NCBI RefSeq assembly: GCF_003576375.1
Contig: NZ_QWGE01000003.1
Span: 310,001 to 374,000, forward strand
Length of the DNA: 64,000 nucleotides
Direction: 5' to 3'
Origin: Pontibacter oryzae
GTDB taxonomy: Bacteria > Bacteroidota > Bacteroidia > Cytophagales > Hymenobacteraceae
In this document: piece by piece, positions 57,990-64,000 of the stretch
Numbering within the stretch: position 1 is the stretch's first letter
Layout of the letters: every line of letters begins with the position of its first letter
Position numbers and translations under genes: made by a program
Notes under the pieces: model-generated
Database searches by the model: none
Told to the model about the DNA's origin: nothing
Seen by the model: the letters and a program-made list of their open reading frames with translations, nothing else

Positions 57990-60284
57990 TTAAAGTGCTT
58001 TCGTCGCTATTTCCATCGCTTTCTCCAGAAACTCGTCACGGCCTTCGCGCACGCCTTGTATGGTTTTCTCTACATAAACATCCGGAAGTATACCTACCCC
58101 ATGGTGCCGCGTGCCATCGTGCTTCTGCACTTTCATGCCTGTCCAAGGAATGTAATACCCACCGGGCAGCGTAAACGGGTTAACGTTGCCATTGGTGCCT
58201 GCCGTTGGCTGGCCTACAATAGTAGCCAGTTTATAATGCTCAATAAAGCTCATGTAACTCTCTGCATAGCTTATGGCCCGTCCATCGATCAGGAAAATAA
58301 TGTTAGCTGTTAAGTGCGGTGTTTTAGGCTTTAATCGCCAGCTATACTTTCTGTAGCCAACTACCTTCTCCTGGTCGGGGTAAATGATTTGCGGAATCTG
58401 CATCCATTGGCTGGAGGTGTCTGCCGTAGACATCAGGTATTGGATAAACTCGTGGTTGCTATTTGGATAGCCGCGCAAGTCGCAGATGATGGCCTTGCTC
58501 TGTTGCAGCTGCGGCATCACCTCCTTAATTTTCTTCATTGGGGCCTTATCCATGTTGATGTACATGATGCCATCTGCCAGTTCCTTAATAATATCTGGCT
58601 GCGGTAAAGTATTAAAAGCTTGCGTACTGGACACCGTGCGTTTCAGCTTTAAATCGGTGATTGTATTATCTGTTTTTTGGATGGCAAGGTGCATTTCTGT
58701 GCCTTCTTCTCCCCTCAACGAGGCCCATTGGGCCTTATACTTAAGCAATCCATCGGTGGCCGCTGAAATATATGCGTGCACATCATCAAAATAAACTTCG
58801 GGCGATAGACCGTTAATGGCTGTAACAACATCGCCTATTGCAAGTAGCGCAGACTCGTCGAACACATGGGTGATCACTAGCTTGCTTTCCACCCACTCCC
58901 AAGCAATAGGCGGCTGAAAAGTGGCTTTGTCCTCGGCAGAGGTTACACGTACATGCCCATCTTTTAACTTGGCTGTAAGCTGCTGCAGCGTTTTCTGAAA
59001 ATCTGTGGCTGTTTGGTCAGTGTAGGCACTGTTGAGGGCCATTTGCAGGTCATGGTGCCAATCGGTTTTGGCCACATCAAAGTATGGGTAGAAATGCTGA
59101 AAAACGTTCCAGGTGATGGTGACGCCCCCGAGCCTGGTATACAGATCAGCACCTACGAACTCTTTAACCGGCATAGCTTCCAGGTTGCTTTTCAGTTTTT
59201 CAAAAGATGCCTTATCTGCAGCAGGGTAGGTTTGTTTTTCGGTACCATAAAGCGCTAATGGAATCACAGCTTTTAAGCCGCTTCCAATTGCTTTAGAAGT
59301 ATACTCTCCTACCTTCGGGTAGGCTTTAAACAAGAACTCAGGCTTTTCCTGTATAGCTTCCAGAGTTTCGCTTTTAATCGAGTACCATTTATCTTCTTTG
59401 TTTGATGCACTTTTAGCAATAGTAAAAAGGTAGCCCTGAACCTTAGGTTTGCGAGGACCTTTGTTATCCAAGACCCTGGATGTACGCCCTACTTTCCTTT
59501 TCGTAAACTGCTCTGCGTATACTTCCTGCCAAGTACCATTTTGATTTATTTTCAGGCTTATATCATCCAGGCAGAGCTCTCCCGAACCAATTAAATAAGT
59601 GCCAATGTTAAGGTCCTTCGCATCAGCATCTATAACGCCTTTAATTTCATAGTATGCCCACTCCCCAGACTTAATAGGGCGGTTGCTCATGTTATCGAAG
59701 AAGCCCATTTTGCCGTTTTCTCTGTCTACACGAGCCCACAAATGAGCGGCCCCAGTACCTTCTGCCAACCTTACCTTTGCCCTGTATACAAACTCTTGCC
59801 CTCTGTATGCAGCTGCTCCCAGAGATTTATGGGCTTGCCCATAGCTAGCTGCGGAAGCTTTGTAGGAGGTAGGCCTGTGGGTGCGAACACTTTTGTAAGA
59901 GTTTCTTTTGTCTCCCATACCCAAGCCAAGGTGCTGCCAGGCAATGGTTTTATACTTTTGAGGTTTGGCCGGAGTAATCGCTTGTAAATCGAACGTTACC
60001 TCATCTTCCTCCAAGTATACTTTAACGGTAGGCGCAATAGGTTGGAAAAGTTCTGTTAACGTGGCTTGTAACTCCTGAGGCGTTTGGCAATTGGCTACTT
60101 TCTGCTGGCCGTAAATGGCGAAGCGGTCCCAGTCCAGTGCGGCGGCCTCATCGCTTGGGTGGAAGTAGCGTACATAGCCGTAAAGCCGCGCAAATGCTTC
60201 GGCATTACTTATTTTGCGGTCGGGAAGGGCGAAGGCTTGGCAAAACGCCAGTAGGGAAGCGAGTAAGAAGAGTGTCTTTTTCAT
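57990..60284 (-). CDS. S41 family (tail-specific/C-terminal processing) peptidase
   Basis: 764 aa, signal peptide at the N-terminus (about 1-19). A central beta domain (GLGMGDKRNSYKS, about 125-260; carbohydrate-binding-like fold) precedes a PDZ-like segment (about 470-520, IGDVVTAINGLSPEVYFD) and the S41 protease core. Core motifs: SKAIICDLRGYPNSNHEFIQ (about 590-609), the catalytic Ser in GRAISYAESYMSF (about 660), and VGQPTAGTNGNVNPFTLPGG (about 680-699). Ends in EIATKAL. Likely periplasmic. It is not a usual member of the MoxR cluster. Confidence 0.9.
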   Translation of the reverse strand: MKKTLFLLASLLAFCQAFALPDRKISNAEAFARLYGYVRYFHPSDEAAALDWDRFAIYGQQKVANCQTPQELQATLTELFQPIAPTVKVYLEEDEVTFDLQAITPAKPQKYKTIAWQHLGLGMGDKRNSYKSVRTHRPTSYKASAASYGQAHKSLGAAAYRGQEFVYRAKVRLAEGTGAAHLWARVDRENGKMGFFDNMSNRPIKSGEWAYYEIKGVIDADAKDLNIGTYLIGSGELCLDDISLKINQNGTWQEVYAEQFTKRKVGRTSRVLDNKGPRKPKVQGYLFTIAKSASNKEDKWYSIKSETLEAIQEKPEFLFKAYPKVGEYTSKAIGSGLKAVIPLALYGTEKQTYPAADKASFEKLKSNLEAMPVKEFVGADLYTRLGGVTITWNVFQHFYPYFDVAKTDWHHDLQMALNSAYTDQTATDFQKTLQQLTAKLKDGHVRVTSAEDKATFQPPIAWEWVESKLVITHVFDESALLAIGDVVTAINGLSPEVYFDDVHAYISAATDGLLKYKAQWASLRGEEGTEMHLAIQKTDNTITDLKLKRTVSSTQAFNTLPQPDIIKELADGIMYINMDKAPMKKIKEVMPQLQQSKAIICDLRGYPNSNHEFIQYLMSTADTSSQWMQIPQIIYPDQEKVVGYRKYSWRLKPKTPHLTANIIFLIDGRAISYAESYMSFIEHYKLATIVGQPTAGTNGNVNPFTLPGGYYIPWTGMKVQKHDGTRHHGVGILPDVYVEKTIQGVREGRDEFLEKAMEIATKAL

Positions 60285-60322
60285 AGCATGTAGTTAAGTT
60301 TATCTATAGCATTTACTATATA

Positions 60323-60940
60323 TTAACTCGTCAGCGCATACATTATTATATTCACTCCAAACTTGGTATTGTCCTCTGCCAGCCAGCGCTTGTTTCTAAA
60401 GTCGTAGTCCCATTCGCAGCCGTAGTCTTTGTTGCTGTAGAGCACGGCAATGCGGCCGTTTACTTCTATGGCTTTCAGATAATCGTGCACCAGATCGTCG
60501 CCCCAGCCGTTTAGCTCGAAGCTGGTGGTGGGTGGCCCTTCCTCAAAGGTGAAGAAAGACTTGTACAGCTTGTGGTTGTTCGGGATTTTCTTGAGCGCGC
60601 CAGCACCGAACAGTTGCCGCATCTGCTCCTCAAACGACTTGGCGAAAAGCCCATCTACGTCGTGGTTACAATCGTCCACAAACACGAAACCGCCGTTCTG
60701 CACATAGGTCTTAAAGTTCTGCCGCTCCTTTTGGTTAAACTCCACCAGCTTATGCCCGCTCAGGTAGCTGAAAGGGTACTTAAACAGCTCCGCACTCTCC
60801 AACGCCACTACCTTCTCCTGCTCGTTTACCGGCACCGTGGTGTACTGGATAAGCGAGTGCAGCAGGTTGCTGGGCATACGCGGGTCGGTATCCCAGTTGC
60901 CGGAGCGGTATTGCAGGCGCACAAAGGTGAAGGGTTGCAC
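60323..60940 (-). CDS. DUF4159 domain protein
   Basis: 205 aa, no signal peptide. DUF4159 features: FVRLQYRSGNWDTDPRMPSNLL (about 6-27), KYPFSYLSGHKLVEFNQKERQNFKTYV (about 54-80), a NGGFVFVDDCNH strand (about 82-93) and YSNKDYGCEWDYDF (about 165-178). The family has a GATase-like flavodoxin fold and clusters with MoxR/BatA and TldD genes in Bacteroidota. Role unknown. It lies 38 nt before the S41 peptidase gene. Confidence 0.9.
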   Translation of the reverse strand: MQPFTFVRLQYRSGNWDTDPRMPSNLLHSLIQYTTVPVNEQEKVVALESAELFKYPFSYLSGHKLVEFNQKERQNFKTYVQNGGFVFVDDCNHDVDGLFAKSFEEQMRQLFGAGALKKIPNNHKLYKSFFTFEEGPPTTSFELNGWGDDLVHDYLKAIEVNGRIAVLYSNKDYGCEWDYDFRNKRWLAEDNTKFGVNIIMYALTS

Positions 60941-60944
60941 TTTG

Positions 60945-60980
60945 GGAGTTCTGAGTTAAGAGTTCTGAGTCTTGAGTTAG
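60945..60980. repeat. ACTCAGAACTC simple repeat, copy 2 (inverted)
   Basis: GGAGTTCTGAGTTAAGAGTTCTGAG and more, in the opposite orientation to copy 1; it sits just upstream of the DUF4159 start. Confidence 0.7.
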
Positions 60981-61125
60981 GTTTATACTTTAGCAATTGC
61001 CTTCAGAAGCGCTGCTTTTAAGCAGGAGGTCGAAGACGGTTGTTATTTCTATACTCCCTAAATTTAAAATGAATGCCGCACGCAGCGTTGCTGCATACGG
61101 CATCCAAAGTATAGATCAGCAGCGA

Positions 61126-62442
61126 TTACACCGCATCCGAAAGGCTCGTGAAGGTAAAGTCGCGGATCTTCATTGGCGGAATCAGGCTGCCGTTGATGCG
61201 TTGCGGCTTGCCCAGGGCTTCCAGGTTGTTGAGCATGATTACCGGGCTCTCGTTAAAGCGGAAATTCTTCACCGGGTACATGATCTTGCCATTCTCGATG
61301 TAGAAAGTACCGTCGCGGGTAAGGCCGGTATAGAGTAGCGTTTGCGGGTCTACGGCGCGGATGTACCACAGGCGCGTAACAAGTATGCCGCGCTTGGTAT
61401 TCTTGATCATATCCTCAATAGACTCGTTGCCGCCCTGCATGATTACGTTGCCCGGAGGCGGTATGGAAGCCGCACCTTTGTTAGAGGCCCAGTAACGCGT
61501 ATTGTACAGGTTCTTCACTACGCCTTTATCAATCCAGGTTACTTTTTGCTGCGGGCGCCCATCGCCGGAGAAAGGAGAGGCTGGCACTTCGGCATTGGTT
61601 GGGTCTGAGTATACCGTGATCCGCTCATCAACCAGCTTTTCGCCTACTTTTGTTTTGCCACCCGGCTTGCTCAGGAAACTGCGGCCTTCTTCGGCATTGC
61701 GCTGATCCATGTTGTAGAACATGTTGCGCAGCAGGTCTATGGAGGCGGCAGGCTCTAGTATAACGGTATATTTACCCGGCTCCAGGGCCTTGGCATTGCG
61801 CGAGTTAGCAGCTTTTTCGGCGGCTATCTGGGAGGCTTTGCCTGTATCGAGTTTGCTTACATCACTGAAATCCTGTGTAATATAACCGGAACCTGTGCCA
61901 TCTTCGGTGCGCATCGTTACCGAAAAGTCCACTACTGTAGACGGATGGTACGCAAATAGGCCCTTATTATTCATTTTGGCCGTAAAGTTAGTATAGTGCT
62001 CCAGGAAGCCCGCAGCTGCCAAGCCTTTGTCCGAGGCCGCCTTTATACTTTTAGCGGCCGCTTCGGCTCTGTAGGCCGGGTCTACCTTTGCCGTGGAGTC
62101 GAAATGCGCTTTGGTGGTGATGTACTTTTGCGGCCCAAGCAGTTCTACATACTCCGGGCTTTCAGGTGCCAGGCGCGCAATCTCTTCCGAGCGCCGAATC
62201 ACTTTTTCCAGGGATTTATCGTCGAACTCGTTGATCGTGGCCACACCGGAGCGCTTGCCAAACCTGGACTCCACGGCCATGGATACGTTCTCTTCTGCGC
62301 CGCTCGTAGACACCTCGTTTCGGGCATAGCGGATGTTGCCACCCACGTTACCGCTGAGCGTAATCTCACACTCATCGGCTTTCGAAAAACCCAGGGCCTT
62401 TTTCAGTATCGCCTGAGCTTCTTCTTTTGATAATATTGCCAT
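61126..62442 (-). CDS. TldE/PmbA family metalloprotease subunit
   Basis: 438 aa from ATG at 62442 (MAILSKEEAQAILKKALGF); the frame is open upstream, but that part lies in repeat sequence. TldD/PmbA N-terminal domain (about 1-220) and C-terminal domain with VILEPAASIDLLRNMFY (about 233-249) and YIRAVDPQTLLYTGLTRDGTFYIENGKI (about 375-402). The HExxxH site is absent, as expected for the TldE partner. With TldD (next upstream enzyme) it forms a heterodimeric peptidase that digests unfolded peptides or processes leader peptides. Confidence 0.92.
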   Translation of the reverse strand: MAILSKEEAQAILKKALGFSKADECEITLSGNVGGNIRYARNEVSTSGAEENVSMAVESRFGKRSGVATINEFDDKSLEKVIRRSEEIARLAPESPEYVELLGPQKYITTKAHFDSTAKVDPAYRAEAAAKSIKAASDKGLAAAGFLEHYTNFTAKMNNKGLFAYHPSTVVDFSVTMRTEDGTGSGYITQDFSDVSKLDTGKASQIAAEKAANSRNAKALEPGKYTVILEPAASIDLLRNMFYNMDQRNAEEGRSFLSKPGGKTKVGEKLVDERITVYSDPTNAEVPASPFSGDGRPQQKVTWIDKGVVKNLYNTRYWASNKGAASIPPPGNVIMQGGNESIEDMIKNTKRGILVTRLWYIRAVDPQTLLYTGLTRDGTFYIENGKIMYPVKNFRFNESPVIMLNNLEALGKPQRINGSLIPPMKIRDFTFTSLSDAV

Positions 62443-62480
62443 GTTTTGATGTTCTCTTAATTTGAAACCAATTGCTTTGT

Positions 62481-62514
62481 CAGTTCTGAGTCTTGAGTTC
62501 TGAGTTAGGAGTTG
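62481..62514. repeat. ACTCAGAACTC simple repeat, copy 3 (inverted)
   Basis: CAGTTCTGAGTCTTGAGTTC and further units. It covers the 3' end of the four-helix-bundle gene and forms an inverted pair with the copy at 62880-62908. Confidence 0.75.
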
Positions 62515-62867
62515 TTTTCTTTTTGCTGAGAAGTAAGAATTATACTTTTCAGTATTTTGATCAACTCTTCGCATTCGCCGTGGATGCTCTTAAAAGCATC
62601 TGGTTTTATATATTCTGAGTCTTTTAGCAACCGCAGCCAATAGCTGGTTTCCCTTGCTTCTTTCAGGGCTATACTTAACTTGTACCTAAAATCGGCTTTG
62701 CTTTGCCCGCCAAGGGCCTCTTCTACATTAGCGCCGATGGATGTGCCGCTTCTTAGAACTTGCTTTGCCAATACAAACTCTCGTTGCTCCTGCGTAAGGT
62801 GTTTATACAGCTTGATCACGCGCAGCGCAAAGTTGTAAGATTTGGTAGCAACTATACTTTCGGCCAT
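62505..62867 (-). CDS. Four-helix-bundle protein (23S rRNA IVP family)
   Basis: 120 aa. TIGR02436-type four-helix-bundle: MAESIVATKSYNFALRVIKLYKHL (helix 1), REFVLAKQVLRSGTSIGANVEEA (about 29-51 with the family R-S-G-T-S-I-G-A-N-x-E-E-A motif), SKADFRYKLSIALKEARETSYWLRLL (about 55-80) and a final helix to CEELIKILKSI. Family members occur inside 23S rRNA intervening sequences and at scattered loci in Bacteroidota; role unknown. Here it splits the tldD/pmbA pair and is flanked by inverted simple repeats. Confidence 0.93.
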   Translation of the reverse strand: MAESIVATKSYNFALRVIKLYKHLTQEQREFVLAKQVLRSGTSIGANVEEALGGQSKADFRYKLSIALKEARETSYWLRLLKDSEYIKPDAFKSIHGECEELIKILKSIILTSQQKENNS

Positions 62868-62879
62868 AGTATATAGTAT

Positions 62880-62912
62880 AACTCAAAACTCAGAATTCAG
62901 AACTCGTGACTC
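62880..62912. repeat. ACTCAGAACTC simple repeat, copy 4
   Basis: AACTCAAAACTCAGAATTC, then AGAACTCGTGACTC. It ends 7 nt before the tldD stop and is the inverted partner of copy 3 around the four-helix gene. Confidence 0.75.
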
Positions 62913-62919
62913 GCACGCG

Positions 62920-64000
62920 CTAGATTTTGCGCGCTGTATTTATCACGTTCACGCCGTTGAAGCGGGTGTGGGCAGAGCCATGCGATACCGCGCTGATCTG
63001 GCTGGGCTGGCCTTTGCCGTCGAAGAACGAGCCGAACAAACGGTAGTCGCTTTCGTCGCAGGAGCCAGCGCAGGAGTTCCAGAACTCTTGCGTATTGCTT
63101 TGGTAAGCTACATCCTCCAGCATACCCACAATTTTACCGTTCTTAATCTCATGGAAGGTGGTGCCACCGAACTGGAAGTTGTAGCGCTGCTGGTCGATAG
63201 AGTAGGAGCCGCGGCCCGCAATGTAAATGCCTTTATCTACGCCGGCAATCAGCTGGTCTACGTTTTTCTTCTCTTTGCCTGGCGCCAGCGAGATGTTGGC
63301 CATGCGCTGGAACTGCACAGAGCTCCAGTTATCGGCGTAGCAGCACCCGTGCGATTCTTTCTCTCCGATAATGTGAGCTTGGTCGCGGATGGCCTGGTAG
63401 TTCACCAGCACGCCGTCTTTAATCAGGTCCCACTGCTTGGTTTTCACGCCTTCGTCGTCCCAGCCTACATAGCCTAACGAGCCTTTCTGCGTTTTATCAG
63501 CAAAGATGTTCACCTTATCAGAGCCATACTTGAAGCTCTTTGTCTTCCACTTATCCAGCGTGGCAAAGGAAGTGCCTGCATAGTTGGCCTCGTAGCCCAG
63601 CACGCGGTCTAGCTCCAGCGGGTGGCCTACCGACTCGTGTATCGTCAGGCCCAGATGGTTCGGGTCTAGCACCAAATCATACTTGCCAGCCAGCACCGAT
63701 TTAGCTGTGAGCTTTTCTTTGGCTTGTTTCGCAGCGATAGTGGCATCCTCTAACATATCGTACGCATAGCGGTAGCCGTTTAAGCCGGTGCCTTCCGGGC
63801 CCTTGATCTTTTCAGATGCCTTCGGGATCATGTACTCATAGCCCATGCCCATCGGAGCGCTCAGGGCCTCACGGGTCCTAAACTTTCCGCTAGCTTTATC
63901 TACAGCCGTAACGGTAAAGTTTGGCCAGATGCGGTGAATATCTTGGTCTATATAAGAGCCTTCGGTAGAGGCAAAGTATTTCTGTTCGTTTACCTGAAAC
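62920..64000 (-). CDS. tldD: TldD family metalloprotease (5' end beyond window)
   Basis: About 360 codons visible; the frame is open to the right edge, so the N-terminus is missing. The zinc-binding HExxxH lies in GLTIHESVGHPLELDRVLGYEANYAG (visible residues around 120-145). Later family motifs are SLGYVGWDDEGVKTKQWDLIKDG, NWSSVQFQRMANISLAPG and GKGQPSQISAVSHGSAHTRFNGV near the C-terminus. Catalytic partner of the PmbA/TldE protein. Head of the visible minus-strand cluster. Confidence 0.94.
   Translation of the reverse strand, partial: FQVNEQKYFASTEGSYIDQDIHRIWPNFTVTAVDKASGKFRTREALSAPMGMGYEYMIPKASEKIKGPEGTGLNGYRYAYDMLEDATIAAKQAKEKLTAKSVLAGKYDLVLDPNHLGLTIHESVGHPLELDRVLGYEANYAGTSFATLDKWKTKSFKYGSDKVNIFADKTQKGSLGYVGWDDEGVKTKQWDLIKDGVLVNYQAIRDQAHIIGEKESHGCCYADNWSSVQFQRMANISLAPGKEKKNVDQLIAGVDKGIYIAGRGSYSIDQQRYNFQFGGTTFHEIKNGKIVGMLEDVAYQSNTQEFWNSCAGSCDESDYRLFGSFFDGKGQPSQISAVSHGSAHTRFNGVNVINTARKI

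Noticed and set aside
62505..62867. Accessory (Avd) protein of a diversity-generating retroelement
   Set aside because: The fold family is related, but no reverse transcriptase or template/variable repeat pair is seen in the window.
1..64000. Explaining TATACTT by the -7 promoter element TAnnTTTG
   Set aside because: TATACTTTG has three bases between TA and TTTG, not two. Most sites are inside genes in both orientations, and many lack the final TG, so a promoter role cannot account for the number.
1..64000. CRISPR array, tRNA, rRNA or IS element
   Set aside because: No regular repeat-spacer pattern, cloverleaf, rRNA core sequence or transposase frame was found on reading; a dedicated scan was not possible.

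Overview
The window looks like a chromosomal segment of an aerobic Bacteroidota of the Cytophagales, most likely Hymenobacteraceae (Pontibacter or a close relative). The evidence is a type IX secretion/gliding locus (gldK, gldL, gldM, porP/sprF), TonB-dependent uptake, DUF4271, DUF4286, DUF4159 and DUF4175 proteins, many Bacteroidota-style lipoproteins, and -7 promoter elements of the TAnnTTTG type instead of sigma70 boxes. The genus is an inference; the phylum is well supported. No rRNA, tRNA, CRISPR array, integrase or IS transposase was seen.

Layout. 1-4.5 kb: porP/sprF-gldK-gldL-gldM on the minus strand (gldM runs off the left edge). 4.6-9.3 kb: hemD, a DUF4271 membrane protein, a conserved small protein, lipB and a phosphoglucose/phosphomannose isomerase, with yraN divergent. 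9.4-12.5 kb: a YwqK/MORN-like lipoprotein and htpG. 12.7-16.2 kb: a three-gene plus-strand cassette (His-rich small protein, TonB-dependent receptor, lipoprotein), probably for metal uptake. 16.3-29.4 kb: housekeeping and accessory singletons (MFS transporter, GNAT, acyl-ACP thioesterase, two DUF5362-like membrane proteins, prolyl oligopeptidase, 2OG oxygenase, CPBP protease, sugar nucleotidyltransferase) and a lemA-TPM-TPM operon. 29.5-38.5 kb: a hybrid histidine kinase converging on an NtrC-type regulator, two secreted PepSY-like paralogs, and polA. 38.5-44.3 kb: a FadL-type porin with an SGNH hydrolase, a TrxR-like oxidoreductase, a cyanophycinase and a sterol-desaturase-type hydroxylase. 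44.6-45.1 kb: three very short peptide genes. 45.2-48.2 kb: arfB, a sensory rhodopsin transducer homolog and a site-2 protease. 48.3-64 kb: a long minus-strand cluster tldD, four-helix-bundle gene, pmbA/tldE, DUF4159, S41 peptidase, MoxR ATPase, two unknowns, DUF58, BatA, DUF4175, YdeI and a GATase-like membrane protein (tldD runs off the right edge).

Main observations. (1) The heptamer AAGTATA/TATACTT occurs about 140 times by eye in 64 kb, against about 8 expected at equal base composition. It lies on both strands, inside and between genes, and its palindrome AAGTATACTT occurs ten times. It behaves like a genome-wide signal such as HIP1 or an uptake sequence. (2) At 44.6-45.0 kb two tandem 54-55 aa peptide genes share a C-terminal block in which 9 of 12 codons differ, all synonymously, so they are translated and conserved. 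They lie opposite a promoter overlapped by two near-identical 16-bp palindromes. (3) The 50-63 kb cluster is seeded with REP-like palindromes, hairpin repeats and ACTCAGAACTC-type simple repeats. One pair of these flanks a four-helix-bundle gene lying between tldD and pmbA.
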